DNA of 64,000 nucleotides from Bin87 sp965220105 (GCA_965220105.1 OZ244811.1:310001-374000); one strand, 5' to 3'; positions 19,581-28,935 are shown, counted from the first letter of the stretch. The notes: generated by a model not told the origin, from the letters alone. Numbers and translations: made by a program.

Positions 19581-19615
19581 AAGCAGGCCCCGGCGCATTG
19601 CGCCGGGGCCTGCTT
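19581..19615 (+). terminator. Terminator of the 23S/tRNA unit
   Basis: Perfect 15-bp stem AAGCAGGCCCCGGCG / CGCCGGGGCCTGCTT with loop CATTG, 10 nt after the tRNA. Only two T residues close the stem and no long T-tract follows, but the stem is very stable. It also lies downstream of the convergent Uma2 gene. Confidence 0.8.
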
Positions 19616-19641
19616 GCTGCTCACTGGGCGCGCTTGCCCGG

Positions 19642-20280
19642 TTACGTCACGTCGAATATCCAGCGGGCGACCTGGAAAGTAAAACCGGGCAGTACGTCAC
19701 CGCCTTCCACTACCTTGGGATCGTCCAGTATTTCCGGTTCCTCCTGGCCTGCGCGATACACGTAAACTCGACGGTTTGGCGGATCGATGAGCCAGCCTAG
19801 CCGGGCGCCGTTATCCAGGTACAGGCGCATTTTTACTTGCAAGGGGGCGAGATTGTTGGAGCGAGACCGGATTTCTACCACGAAATCGGGACACAAGAGG
19901 ATCCATTCGCCGGATGCTTGGGTGTGATTTTCCCATCTCTGAGGGGACACCCACGCGGCATCCGGCGATAGCACACTGCCATCAGACATCTGATACCCGG
20001 CAGACGCACCGGTAGAAACCCCTCCGAAATCTCGGCACCAAATCCTCAGGTCAGTGTCCATATCACTTTCGTGGGAACCGCTGGGGAATTTGGTGGGGGG
20101 CATTATGATTATTTCCCCGTCTGGGCTGAGCTCGAACTGCCAGGCGCTCATGCTATTGTGTTCGCAAAAATGGGAGAACAACTTTGCCAACTCTTGCCCA
20201 GTGGCGTTGACAAACAAGTGCTTTGGGTCAAGCACAAAGGCATCGTCAGGAGCGATGCGCGCGCCCAAACCAGAGGTCAT
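19642..20280 (-). CDS. Uma2-family (DUF820) putative restriction endonuclease-fold protein
   Basis: 212-residue protein of the Uma2/DUF820 family, a PD-(D/E)xK nuclease-fold group common in Chloroflexota and cyanobacteria. Visible core: ELSPDGEIIIMPP, SVLSPDAAWVS (acidic residue) and CPDFVVEIRSRSNN with the ExK-like E-x-R/K and a downstream QVKMRLYLDNGARLGWLID. In intact family members the motif is EVxSxS(D)...K, which is retained. Biological role unknown; members are often multicopy and have been linked with mobile DNA. It sits just beyond the rRNA unit terminator. Confidence 0.88.
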   Translation of the reverse strand: MTSGLGARIAPDDAFVLDPKHLFVNATGQELAKLFSHFCEHNSMSAWQFELSPDGEIIIMPPTKFPSGSHESDMDTDLRIWCRDFGGVSTGASAGYQMSDGSVLSPDAAWVSPQRWENHTQASGEWILLCPDFVVEIRSRSNNLAPLQVKMRLYLDNGARLGWLIDPPNRRVYVYRAGQEEPEILDDPKVVEGGDVLPGFTFQVARWIFDVT

Positions 20281-20310
20281 GATGCCGCTCCTGCCCAGGC
20301 CTGGCCGGGG

Positions 20311-20637
20311 TTAGTCCGCCGCCGGCGCGCCGGTCACTTCCAGCCGGTGCACCATCTCGTAGGTGTGGAACTCGCCGGGGCCGAGCAGGAAGTCCGGCGG
20401 GCCGCCGGCGTGGGCGGAACGAAAGGCGTCGCTGCGGGTCCAGGTGTGGTGGTGCTCTTCGGACTCCCAGTGGGTCACCACCAAAAAGTCCTCGTGTTCG
20501 GGAGTGTTGTTCATCTTCCATAGTTCGAAGCTGATGAACCCAGCGTGGTCCTGCACCGCTCCGCGAGCCTTGAACATGCTGGCCAGGGTGTCTCCGTAGC
20601 CGGTCTTTACCTTGATGCGATTGGTCGCGATGAACAT
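20311..20637 (-). CDS. Antibiotic biosynthesis monooxygenase (ABM) domain protein
   Basis: 108-residue ferredoxin-like single ABM domain, similar to HmoA/IsdG-type haem-degrading monooxygenases: MFIATNRIKVKTGYGDTL, then GFISFELWKMNN, FLVVTHWESEEHHHTWTRSD and FRSAHA. Start is ATG 20635-20637 because AAGGAGG lies 5 nt upstream; the longer open frame is non-coding overlap with the next gene. It immediately follows the luciferase-like monooxygenase gene by 37 nt on the same strand, so both may handle the same substrate. True haem oxygenase activity is not shown. Confidence 0.85.
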   Translation of the reverse strand: MFIATNRIKVKTGYGDTLASMFKARGAVQDHAGFISFELWKMNNTPEHEDFLVVTHWESEEHHHTWTRSDAFRSAHAGGPPDFLLGPGEFHTYEMVHRLEVTGAPAAD

Positions 20638-20674
20638 GGTGGCCTCCTTGAGATGCCAACGTCTTCTGATGAGC

Positions 20675-21775
20675 CTAGTTTGCGTTGAGGTCGTCCAGTT
20701 GAGGTAACGTTTCTTTGGCCAGCAGTTCCAGGGAACGCAGCCCCTTGGCGCGGTCGTCTCCCCAGTCGTGGCAAAGCACCAGCAGCGTGCCGAATCCGCC
20801 GGTATCATCGTGCAGTTGGCGAATCTGGCGAGCGCAGTCATCGGGATCGCCAACGATCCAGAAATTCTCCAGCATATATTCCGGAGTCAGCGCCGAGTCG
20901 GGCAGGTCGGGGCTGGTTTTAATGCCGTCCAGTCCGCGTTGACCCTGGCCCAGCAGCGGGATGAAGTAGCGATTGAACGTGGCGGCGGGAGGGCCTTCCA
21001 TTATCTCCCGGACGGCCTGTTCTCTGCTGTCCGCCACGTAGACTTCCCGGGCGATGCGCCAGTCGGAACGGTCTACCTGGCGGCCGCTGACGCTGGCTCC
21101 TCTGGTGTAGGCATCCCAGTGGTTGGTCAGATGCGAGTGGTGCAGAAATAGAGTGCTCATGGGCCACCAACCCAACTCGCCGGCCACTTCCAGGGTCGGT
21201 GAGGATGGGCTGCTGCCCGCGACGGCGATGGGCGGGTGCGGTTTCTGGTACGGTCGCATGTGGTACGCCAGACCCATCTCCGGACGCGACGCCGGCAGCT
21301 TGACGTCGTAATGCTCGCCCTGGAAGTGGAAACTGCCCGGGTCATCCACCGTCCACATATTCACGATGAGTTCGGCGGCCTCACGCATCCGGTTGCGTTG
21401 CTGGCCTGACATGCGGTCCATGCCGAACATTTCCGAGTCCGTTGGGACGCCGCCCGAACCGATGCCGAAAAAGAAACGCCCCCGGGCCAGATGATCCAGC
21501 ATCGCCATTCGGTGGGCTACCATTATGGGATCGTGGAAAGCCAATAGCGATACGCCAGTGCCCATCACCAGGTTTTTGGTGACCCCCAGGGCGCGGGCGA
21601 TAAACAACTCGGGCGCCGGCATGTTCTCCCACTCGGTGGTAAAGTGTTCGCCGATCCAGGCCTCAGCGTAGCCCAGTTCGTCGGCGAAGGCCATCAACTC
21701 CAGGTCTTCATCGTAGGTATCGGCGTGGAGCCGCCCCGGCGGATGCAGGGGCATATTGAATAGGCCGAGCTTCAT
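20675..21775 (-). CDS. Luciferase-like flavin-dependent monooxygenase (LLM class)
   Basis: 366-residue TIM-barrel flavin monooxygenase of the bacterial luciferase family, two-component type using reduced FMN. Landmarks: MKLGLFNMPLHPPGRLHADT, YAEAWIGEHFTTEWENMPAPE, LVMGTGVSLLAFHDPIMVAH, ARGRFFFGIGSGGVPTD and the C-terminal WIVGDPDDCARQIRQL. This length and the N-terminal MPxHPP motif resemble alkanal or limonene monooxygenase-type members. Substrate unknown. First gene of a short run with the ABM protein; the upstream LLM gene ends 37 nt away. Confidence 0.9.
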   Translation of the reverse strand: MKLGLFNMPLHPPGRLHADTYDEDLELMAFADELGYAEAWIGEHFTTEWENMPAPELFIARALGVTKNLVMGTGVSLLAFHDPIMVAHRMAMLDHLARGRFFFGIGSGGVPTDSEMFGMDRMSGQQRNRMREAAELIVNMWTVDDPGSFHFQGEHYDVKLPASRPEMGLAYHMRPYQKPHPPIAVAGSSPSSPTLEVAGELGWWPMSTLFLHHSHLTNHWDAYTRGASVSGRQVDRSDWRIAREVYVADSREQAVREIMEGPPAATFNRYFIPLLGQGQRGLDGIKTSPDLPDSALTPEYMLENFWIVGDPDDCARQIRQLHDDTGGFGTLLVLCHDWGDDRAKGLRSLELLAKETLPQLDDLNAN

Positions 21776-21812
21776 GTTGGCTACTCCGGAGCAGTGGTTG
21801 ACCGGACGCCGG

Positions 21813-22763
21813 TCAGAGGGATTGGGCTACTTTCCCAAGCAGGTTGATGGTGCGCTCCATCGACTCCGCCGGATCATCGCCAGCGGTTACGGGGGTGACC
21901 AGCAGTTCGGTCATGCCCATGTCCAGCATCGCCGTCATCTTTTCACCGACGGCGTCTTCGTCCCCGGTGAGCACGGTGGCGGCAATCATCGCGTCGCTCC
22001 AGGTTTCCTCGGCGGCCTCCGGGTAGCCGGCGGCGGCCCACATCCGCTGGTAGAAGGGCATCCGCGGGTAGTTGGACAGCTGCTGCTGCACCGCCAAACG
22101 AATCGCGCCCTCGTCTTCGCTGATGCAGACCGGCGCGTGGGCGATGAGGGGCGGTGTTTCCCGGCCGGCCTCATCGGATCCCCGGCGCATGGCCGGCAAC
22201 GCCTTGTCGCGGAGGTAAACCGCCGGAGACACCCAACTGATTGCGCCGTCCGCCAGCTCACCGCAAAGTTCAAAAGAGCCTTCCTGCAACGCTGAGGCCA
22301 TCACCGGCACGTCAACCGGATGGGGGATGCTGGCCCGGGCGGTGTAATGCTCGCCCTGGAAGTCGACCGATCCGGTGTGCAGGAGGTCGCGCAGGATTTG
22401 CAGGTATTCCCGCAGGTTGGTTAGTGGAGCGCGCAGGTTGAAGCCGAACATGGACCGCATGGAGGGCCGGTGGCTGGGTCCGACGCCCAGGCGCAGGCGA
22501 CCCGGGGCCAGCTGGTCGATAACCTGGACCTGCTGGGCGGTCACGATGGGATGCCTAGGGTAGGTGGGTACGATGGAAGTTCCGAAGAGTATATTGTCAG
22601 TTTGTACGGCGGCGGCCGCGAAGAGCGTCAGGGCGTCCAGTCCGGTGCCGCCGGTGGTGAGCCAGGTGGCGTCGACGCCGGCGGCTTCCGCACGGCGCAT
22701 CAGGTCCAGGGACGCTTCGCCGCTGGCGGCGCCAGCGTGCAGTCCGATTCTTTTGGTGGGCAT
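21813..22763 (-). CDS. Luciferase-like monooxygenase, F420- or FMN-dependent
   Basis: 316-residue LLM-class oxidoreductase distinct from its neighbour. It shows RIGLHAGAASGEASLDL, FGTSIVPTYPRHPIVTAQQ, APGRLRLGVGPSHRPSM and the tail LGMTELLVTPVTAGDDPAES. The combination TSIVPTYPRHP with LGVGPSH is common in F420-dependent LLM proteins (methylene-H4MPT reductase or glucose-6-phosphate dehydrogenase relatives), but sequence alone does not exclude FMN. Multiple LLM genes are a known feature of SAR202-type Chloroflexota. Spaced 121 nt from the CoA transferase upstream. Confidence 0.88.
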   Translation of the reverse strand: MPTKRIGLHAGAASGEASLDLMRRAEAAGVDATWLTTGGTGLDALTLFAAAAVQTDNILFGTSIVPTYPRHPIVTAQQVQVIDQLAPGRLRLGVGPSHRPSMRSMFGFNLRAPLTNLREYLQILRDLLHTGSVDFQGEHYTARASIPHPVDVPVMASALQEGSFELCGELADGAISWVSPAVYLRDKALPAMRRGSDEAGRETPPLIAHAPVCISEDEGAIRLAVQQQLSNYPRMPFYQRMWAAAGYPEAAEETWSDAMIAATVLTGDEDAVGEKMTAMLDMGMTELLVTPVTAGDDPAESMERTINLLGKVAQSL

Positions 22764-22884
22764 GGCAATACCTCAATTGGGCGCGATTGTGGCGTGTGGG
22801 ATAGCCCTATCGTATCACCGCACCGTGGATTTGTAGAGGAACCGCGCGGTGGACGACCAACCGGCCCCGGTTCATCCTGTGGGG

Positions 22885-24186
22885 TTACTCCCCGACTCCA
22901 GGCATGTAGTCCGTGCCGATGTGACCGGCGGCTTCGAACTCGACGCAATCATCGGCGCTATAGCCCAGCAACTCGCGGTACACATAGTCGTTGTCCTGGC
23001 CGAGCATTACCGGGCCCCGGTGGATGCCCAGCGGTGTCTTCGACATCTGATACAGCGGCCCGGGGTACAGATGCGTACCGCAGTCCGCCTGCCAGACTTC
23101 CTTGAAAAACTGCCGTTCCTTCAGGTGCGGGTCAGCGTAAGCATCGGCCTGGTTCATCACCGCGCCGGCCGGGACGCCGGCCTGTTGCAGCGCGTGCATC
23201 GCCTGATTCGGAGTCTGTTGCAACGTCCAGGCGGTGATATGGGCGTCGATTTCATCCTGGCGTGCCAACCGCCCCGCCGGCTCGGCGAGTTCGCCGTCCG
23301 ACGCCAGTTCCACCGCGCCAATGACCTGGCAAAGGGCATGCCACTGTCGATAGTCATAGACGGTAACGACCACCCACCGGTTGTCCCCTGCGCAGGGATA
23401 GCAGTTCTGCAATGCGGTGGGATGGCGGTTGCCCAACGTCCCGTGGGTTCGGCCATTCATGGCGTAGTCCATGTAGTATTCACCCAGGAAGGGGAAAACG
23501 TTCTCGGCCTGGCCCAGCTCCACCAGTTGCCCCTCACCGGTGCGTTTGCGGTGCCGCAGGGCGGCCAGGACCGCAAACGCGCCCTGGGCTCCGGCGGCTG
23601 CGTCGGACATCAAAACCGTGGTGTTGTATGACGGGTCGGTGTCGGTGTAGCCCCGCAGTTGCGTATGGCCGACGACGCCTTCGATGTGCACCCCGTGGGC
23701 CCGATAATCTCGGTATGGGCCGGTGCTGCCGTAGGCCGGCATTCTCAGCATGATGAAGTCGTCCTTCACGGCCTTGAGGGATTCATAGGAGATGCCCAGC
23801 TTCTCCATGGTCTCGGTGGGGTTGTTCTCGATGAGCACGTCGCTGACGGCGACCAGCCGGTCAAAAATCTCGCGACCGCCGGGCGCCAGGAGGTCGACCG
23901 TCATGCTGCGTTTGTTGCGGGCATGGGAGTTGAACATCGGCGACCGGTTGAAGGGACGCTCTCCGGGGACACGACCGGGAGTTCCGCCCGAGTACAGCGG
24001 CAGGTTGTCGATGACTGCCTGGGACAGATGAGGGGCGGCCCCGCGGGTCAAAGGGACAAAGGCTCTGGTGGACTCCACCCGAATGACCTCGGCGCCCAGG
24101 TCCGCCAGGAATGAACCGCAGTAAGGGCCGGCCCAAACCACGGTGATTTCCAGAACCCGAAGGCCCTCCAGGGGCAGTCGCGCCAT
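22885..24186 (-). CDS. CaiB/BaiF (type III) CoA transferase, Asp-containing subunit
   Basis: 433-residue type III CoA transferase moving CoA between carboxylic acids through an aspartyl anhydride. Landmarks: PLEGLRVLEITVVWAGPYCG, FLADLGAEVIRVES, DVLIENNPTETMEKLGISYE and VLMSDAAAGAQGAFAVLAAL, whose Asp matches the catalytic position (D-x-x-A-G). ATG 24184-24186 starts a minimal protein, 7 nt after the stop of a homologous CoA transferase, so the two are co-translated. The pairing suggests a heteromeric enzyme. Confidence 0.9.
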   Translation of the reverse strand: MARLPLEGLRVLEITVVWAGPYCGSFLADLGAEVIRVESTRAFVPLTRGAAPHLSQAVIDNLPLYSGGTPGRVPGERPFNRSPMFNSHARNKRSMTVDLLAPGGREIFDRLVAVSDVLIENNPTETMEKLGISYESLKAVKDDFIMLRMPAYGSTGPYRDYRAHGVHIEGVVGHTQLRGYTDTDPSYNTTVLMSDAAAGAQGAFAVLAALRHRKRTGEGQLVELGQAENVFPFLGEYYMDYAMNGRTHGTLGNRHPTALQNCYPCAGDNRWVVVTVYDYRQWHALCQVIGAVELASDGELAEPAGRLARQDEIDAHITAWTLQQTPNQAMHALQQAGVPAGAVMNQADAYADPHLKERQFFKEVWQADCGTHLYPGPLYQMSKTPLGIHRGPVMLGQDNDYVYRELLGYSADDCVEFEAAGHIGTDYMPGVGE

Positions 24187-24193
24187 GTCAGCC

Positions 24194-25465
24194 TCACCCT
24201 TGGCGCGTTGCGTGCTGCGTAACCACACCGGATGCGACCATCGCGTCGACGCTCGACTGGGCAAACCTCAACTCCAGCAGCACCGATTCGGTGTGCTGTC
24301 CCAGCAGGGGCGCTGGGCTCCGTATCGTCCAGGGCGACCTGGGCATCGTGAAGGGTCGGCCCGGGTAGCGCAGCCTGCCAGCCTCGGGGTGGTCGGCCTC
24401 AGTGAAGACGCCACGGGCGTTGAAGGATGGGTCGACGTCCAGGTCGGCCATCGTATTGATGGGGCCGGACAGCACCCGGTTGGATTGTGCCGCGTGCCAG
24501 GCCTCCGCCCGGGTGCGTTCCAGGATCCAGGGCAGGAAGTGTTGGGACTCGAACTCATCCTGCATCGCCGGGTCGCCCTGGGAGTTGGGGTCTCGCCAGC
24601 GTTCGGCGGTGAGCTCCGGCGGGTTGCCCAGCATGGCCACGGCGCGGGGGAAGTACATGCGGCTGCCGTTGATCTGGAAGTACCCATCGGCGCAGGGATA
24701 AACGGCGTTGGGGAACCCGCCCGAGCCGCCAGAGGCCGGACGGTGGCTCAGCTCGCCGGTGTACTGGTGGGCCAGCAGCGCGCTCTGCCGCCGGTCTACG
24801 GAGCCCAGCTGGGTCTCCAGGATTGACACGTCGATGTGCTGCCCCGGCGGCTGATCATCCGTGTCCGCCAGTACGTCCAGAAACGATCCGGCCAGGCCGG
24901 CGCCCATGGTGGCCACGGCGGCCACGGCCCCAGCCTGGTAGAGACCAACGTTGCCCCCGAGCTTGAGCGGCTCCCGTTCGGCGAGGCCAGTGGAATGCAT
25001 TTCTCCACCCATGCCGTAGAAAACAATCTCGGAACCTCGGTAGTCCCGATAGGGTCCGGTCTGACCGAAATTGGAGATGCTGGTGTAGATGAGCCCAGGG
25101 TTTATTTCGGTCAAAATGTCGTACCCGATGCCCAGTCGATCCGCGACGCCGGGTCGGAAGTTCTCGACGACGACTTCGGCCCATTGCGCCAACCGTTCGA
25201 TGATTTCGGCGGCTCCTGCGTTTTTCAGGTCGACGGCGATGCTGCGCTTGTTGGTGTTCAGGTGCAGGAATAGCCCGCTTTTTTCCGGATGCGGAACATC
25301 GTTGGGGAACGGACCGGTGCGGCGAGCGCCGTCGCCCGTGGTCGGTTCCACCTTGATGACGTCGGCGCCGTAATCGGCGAGGAGTTTGGTGCAATACGGG
25401 CCGGCGATGTGATGGGTGAAGTCCAGCACCCTCAGTCCGGCCAGCGCTCCGTCGGGCGTAGTCAT
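24194..25465 (-). CDS. CaiB/BaiF (type III) CoA transferase, subunit lacking the Asp
   Basis: 423-residue homologue of the preceding gene: LAGLRVLDFTHHIAGPYCTK, LLADYGADVIKVEP, GADVIKVE and VVVENFRPGVADRLGIGYD are well kept. At the catalytic site the sequence is LKLGGNVGLYQAGAVAAVAT, where the usual D-x-x-A-G Asp is replaced. Known two-subunit enzymes such as benzylsuccinate CoA transferase (BbsEF) and succinyl-CoA:malate CoA transferase (SmtAB) pair two type III chains, so this is likely the non-catalytic partner. ATG 25463-25465; the longer open frame lacks a ribosome site. Confidence 0.88.
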   Translation of the reverse strand: MTTPDGALAGLRVLDFTHHIAGPYCTKLLADYGADVIKVEPTTGDGARRTGPFPNDVPHPEKSGLFLHLNTNKRSIAVDLKNAGAAEIIERLAQWAEVVVENFRPGVADRLGIGYDILTEINPGLIYTSISNFGQTGPYRDYRGSEIVFYGMGGEMHSTGLAEREPLKLGGNVGLYQAGAVAAVATMGAGLAGSFLDVLADTDDQPPGQHIDVSILETQLGSVDRRQSALLAHQYTGELSHRPASGGSGGFPNAVYPCADGYFQINGSRMYFPRAVAMLGNPPELTAERWRDPNSQGDPAMQDEFESQHFLPWILERTRAEAWHAAQSNRVLSGPINTMADLDVDPSFNARGVFTEADHPEAGRLRYPGRPFTMPRSPWTIRSPAPLLGQHTESVLLELRFAQSSVDAMVASGVVTQHATRQG

Positions 25466-25545
25466 GCTTCCTGCCGTCGTTCCCGTGGGGTGCGTTACAA
25501 TTGCACAAATTCCGTGGGTGGTCAACCGAAGAGCGAGGAAGGTAG

Positions 25546-26022
25546 TTGCCGGAGCTCGAAATAGCCAGAATCATGCCCGTGGACGCGGACCAGGCATGGG
25601 ATGCCCTGGTGGATTTTCCGAGCCGCCCGTTCCACTCGGATCGGTACCGCCGCGCCGGCTTGCCCGACGGCACAGACCTGGCGCCCGGGCATCGCATCGA
25701 ATTGCAACTGGGCCGGGACCGGTTCACCAGCGTGGTGATCCAATGCCGGCCCCGCCAATTCCTGTCCCACCGCGCCGATGGGCCGGGCTTGTGGGTGCGA
25801 TACACCTACCGACTGCGTTCCTGCAATCCAAGCGACCCCGGATATTCCACCGAAGACCAGGGCAACGGACACCTGACCATTACGACCGAATACGGCGGCT
25901 GGTTGGGTTCCCTCATCGCCAGATTGCGTCCGGGAGCCTGCCGCCGATACCTGGTCGACGAGATGGACGCGATAATATCCACCGCAGAATCTGTGGCCGC
26001 CGAGCCGGTGGACGAAGACTAG
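25546..26022 (+). CDS. SRPBCC/START-fold (polyketide cyclase-like) protein
   Basis: 158-residue protein with an N-terminal VDADQAWDALVDFPSRPFHS reading and a C-terminal helix (RLRPGACRRYLVDEMDAIIS) typical of the SRPBCC hydrophobic-ligand fold. Start taken as TTG 25546 with GAGGAAGG upstream; ATG 25573 is an alternative. It is divergent from the CoA transferase pair and 33 nt ahead of the oligopeptidase gene. No catalytic residues can be named. Fold assignment is moderate. Confidence 0.65.
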   Translation: MPELEIARIMPVDADQAWDALVDFPSRPFHSDRYRRAGLPDGTDLAPGHRIELQLGRDRFTSVVIQCRPRQFLSHRADGPGLWVRYTYRLRSCNPSDPGYSTEDQGNGHLTITTEYGGWLGSLIARLRPGACRRYLVDEMDAIISTAESVAAEPVDED

Positions 26023-26055
26023 CATTACTCAAGGCCCATTATTCCGGAGGCCCAA

Positions 26056-28122
26056 TTGACCCAATCAAACAACCCCGCGTCGCCCCCGGCGGCGCCCCAG
26101 CGTCCCCATACGGTCACCGTTCACGACGACGCACGGGTGGATCCCTGGTTCTGGCTGCGCGAGCAGGACGATCCGGCGACGATGGAGTACCTGCGCGCCG
26201 AAAACGCCTACACCGATGCTTTCCTGCATCCTCTGGCGTCGTTGCAGGAAATGATCTACGGCGAGATTCGTGGCCGCATCAAGGAGGACGACAACACCGT
26301 CCCGGAAAAAGAGGGCGACTTTTACTACTACGTCCGTTTCGAAGAGGGCGGTCAGTATCCGATCTACTGCCGGCGAGAGGGCGCTCACGACGGCCCGGAA
26401 ACCGTATTGCTGGACGTCAACCGGCTGGCGGAAGGCCAGGAGTACACCCGCGTGGGAGCGTTCCGCAACAGCCCCAATCACCAGCTGGCGGCCTACGGCG
26501 TTGACTTTGACGGGTCGGAGCAGTTCACCATCCGGGTGCTGGACCTCACCACCGGCGAAACTCTCCCCGATTCCATACCGGGCACGTACTACGGCATCCA
26601 GTGGGCCAACGACAACCGCACCCTGTATTACTCGGTGCTGGACGAACACCACCGACCAGTACGAATTTATCGCCACGAGTTGGGCGCGGATCCGGCCGAC
26701 GATGCCCTGGTTCATCAGGAAGCGGACCCCAGGTTCTTCGTGGGCCTCGGCAAATCCAACAGCGGTCGATTCATCTACGTCGTGGCCGGCGGCAACAACA
26801 TGTCGGAATGGCGCTTCCTTGACGCCAACAGCCCATCCGGCGAGCTGACGCTCATCGAACCCCGGGCCGTTGATTTCGAATATGACGTGGTGGAACATGG
26901 AGACCGGTTTTTCATCCGGCACAACGGCGACGGCGCACGAGACTTCCAGCTGTCCACCGCGCCCATCGCCGACCCCGGACGCGCCAACTGGACCGCATTT
27001 TTGCCGCACCAGCCGGGGCGTCCCCTGACCGACGTCGATGCCTACCGCGACCATCTGGTTGTCGAGTGTCGGGAAAACGGCCTGCCCCAGGTCATGGTCA
27101 TGCGATTGTCGGATGGCAACGTCCACTTTATCGAAGGAATCGACGAGGACGACTTCGCCATGTCGGCCCACGGCGGTCGTGAGTTCGATACTGCGTCGCT
27201 GCGTTTTGGGTACACATCCATGAAGACGCCATCGGCGGTGTACGACTACGACATGGATAGTCGGCAGAGGGTCTTGCGAAAGCAGCAGGAAATTCCCTCT
27301 GGATACGACGCCGACAAGTACGAAACCCGGCGCATCTGGGCCACCGGCCGGGATGGCGCCGCCGTGCCAATCAGCATTCTGAAGCTGAAGGACACTCCGG
27401 TGGATGGAACGGCTCCGCTGTATCTGTACGGCTACGGCAGCTACGGTTTGACCATGGAAGCCTCCTTCGGCATCTCGGCGTTGAGCCTGGTTGACCGGGG
27501 GTTCATCTATACGATTGCACACATCAGGGGCGGCATGGAAATGGGCTGGGACTGGTACGAAAACGGCAAGCTGCTCAACAAGCGCAACACCTTCTTCGAC
27601 TACATCGACTGCGCCGAGCACCTGATTGCCGAAGGATACACGTCGCCCGGCCGCATCGCCGCCGCCGGCGGCAGCGCCGGCGGGATGCTCATGGGCGCGG
27701 TGGTGAACGAGCGCCCGAACCTTTTCGGATGCGTGGTGGCCCACGTCCCCTTCGTCGACGTGCTCAACACCATGCTGGACGATACGCTGCCCCTGACCAC
27801 CATGGAGTACAACGAGTGGGGCAACCCCAACGACGCCGAGTATTACCGCTACATGCGAACCTACTCGCCCTACGACAACGTGAAGCCTCAGGACTATCCG
27901 CCAATGTTCGTCACCGGCGGAATCAGCGACCCTCGCGTAACCTACTGGGAACCCGCCAAGTGGGTGGCCAAACTCCGCAATACCCGCACCGACGACAATC
28001 CCCTGCTGCTGAAAATCCACATGGAGTCGGGCCACGCCGGCGCATCGGGCCGGTTCGAGCGCATTCGGGAAGTGGCCGAGGAATACGCCTTTATCCTCGG
28101 CGTCATGGGTATGACCGACTAG
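26056..28122 (+). CDS. S9A prolyl oligopeptidase / oligopeptidase B-type serine peptidase
   Basis: 688-residue cytoplasmic peptidase cleaving short peptides, with an N-terminal propeller and C-terminal alpha/beta-hydrolase domain. RVDPWFWLREQDDPATMEYL opens it. Catalytic residues: Ser in AAGGSAGGMLMGAVVNERP (about 540), Asp in TGGISDPRVTYWEPAKW (about 623) and His in MESGHAGASGRF (about 660). Residues GRIAAAGGSAGG and HVPFVDVLNTMLDDTLPLT are strongly oligopeptidase B (PtrB)-like, a family preferring cleavage after Arg or Lys. TTG 26056 with GGAGG 5 nt upstream is the start. Confidence 0.9.
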   Translation: MTQSNNPASPPAAPQRPHTVTVHDDARVDPWFWLREQDDPATMEYLRAENAYTDAFLHPLASLQEMIYGEIRGRIKEDDNTVPEKEGDFYYYVRFEEGGQYPIYCRREGAHDGPETVLLDVNRLAEGQEYTRVGAFRNSPNHQLAAYGVDFDGSEQFTIRVLDLTTGETLPDSIPGTYYGIQWANDNRTLYYSVLDEHHRPVRIYRHELGADPADDALVHQEADPRFFVGLGKSNSGRFIYVVAGGNNMSEWRFLDANSPSGELTLIEPRAVDFEYDVVEHGDRFFIRHNGDGARDFQLSTAPIADPGRANWTAFLPHQPGRPLTDVDAYRDHLVVECRENGLPQVMVMRLSDGNVHFIEGIDEDDFAMSAHGGREFDTASLRFGYTSMKTPSAVYDYDMDSRQRVLRKQQEIPSGYDADKYETRRIWATGRDGAAVPISILKLKDTPVDGTAPLYLYGYGSYGLTMEASFGISALSLVDRGFIYTIAHIRGGMEMGWDWYENGKLLNKRNTFFDYIDCAEHLIAEGYTSPGRIAAAGGSAGGMLMGAVVNERPNLFGCVVAHVPFVDVLNTMLDDTLPLTTMEYNEWGNPNDAEYYRYMRTYSPYDNVKPQDYPPMFVTGGISDPRVTYWEPAKWVAKLRNTRTDDNPLLLKIHMESGHAGASGRFERIREVAEEYAFILGVMGMTD

Positions 28123-28134
28123 CCAACGACCTGG

Positions 28135-28935
28135 TTACAGCCCGATGTACCGGCGGGCGTTTTCGCCCAGAATGCCCTCCACCTGCGCCGATGTCAGAGG
28201 CAATGACGCCAGGTAGTCCGACTCGCTGCCCATGTCCACCAGCGGATAATCGGTGCCGAAACAAACCTTGTGAGCGCCGTGTTTGTTGATTATGGCAGTG
28301 AGGGTATCGGCGGTCAGTTCGCGGAGCGACGGCGGCCAGGTGGTGTCGACCAGGATGTTCTCCTGGCCAAGCAAAACCCGCTCCGCTTCGTCCAGCATGT
28401 AGAATCCGCCCAGGTGCAGCGCGATAATTTTCAGGTTGGGAAAGCGCCGGGCCACGTTCATGATGCGCTCCGGGGCGGCGTAGAGGGGGGTGTCCGCCGC
28501 CGAGTGGGGCAATCTCCCGGAATGTATCGCCAGAGTCATATTGTCGCCCAGCTCTTCGTACACCGGAAACCATTGGGGGTCGTCGGGGTAGAACCCGTTG
28601 ATTACCGGGTGCATCTTGATACCCTTAACGCTGTTGGCGCGCAGGTACCGGATTTCCTCCGCTTTGTCCACCAGCTCCGGGTGCACGGCGCCGAAAGGAA
28701 CCAGCGTTTCGTCGGCGATGGAGATGAGCCAGTCGTTGGCCCGACGAACCTGGTCGGCGCGAATCGCCACGCCCAGCACGACGGATTTGTCGATGCCCGA
28801 CGACCGCATGTGTTCCTTGATGCCGGCCACGGTGTTGGGCGCGATGGCCGCAAACCCCAGGTCGGATTCCATGTTGCCGGCGACCGCCTCCGCGATGCGG
28901 TCCGGCCAGATGTGCGTATGAACGTCAACTCGCAT
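28135..28935 (-). CDS. Amidohydrolase family 2 protein
   Basis: 266-residue TIM-barrel metal hydrolase starting MRVDVHTHIWPDRIAEAV, with the HxH metal motif at residues 6-8. Others: VKGIKMHPVINGFYPDD (Lys/His), LAIHSGRLPHSAADTPL, LKIIALHLGGFYMLD and VCFGTDYPLVDMGSESDYL with the terminal metal/catalytic Asp. Related proteins are decarboxylases or hydrolases of aromatic or ring-cleavage acids. Convergent with the oligopeptidase gene (13 nt apart) and divergent from trpD. Not closely similar to the amidohydrolase at 4878. Substrate unknown. Confidence 0.87.
   Translation of the reverse strand: MRVDVHTHIWPDRIAEAVAGNMESDLGFAAIAPNTVAGIKEHMRSSGIDKSVVLGVAIRADQVRRANDWLISIADETLVPFGAVHPELVDKAEEIRYLRANSVKGIKMHPVINGFYPDDPQWFPVYEELGDNMTLAIHSGRLPHSAADTPLYAAPERIMNVARRFPNLKIIALHLGGFYMLDEAERVLLGQENILVDTTWPPSLRELTADTLTAIINKHGAHKVCFGTDYPLVDMGSESDYLASLPLTSAQVEGILGENARRYIGL

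Noticed and set aside
26065..28035. 656-codon open frame on the strand opposite the oligopeptidase gene
   Set aside because: A shadow frame produced by the codon bias of the real S9A gene; it shows no recognisable motif and has low-complexity composition.
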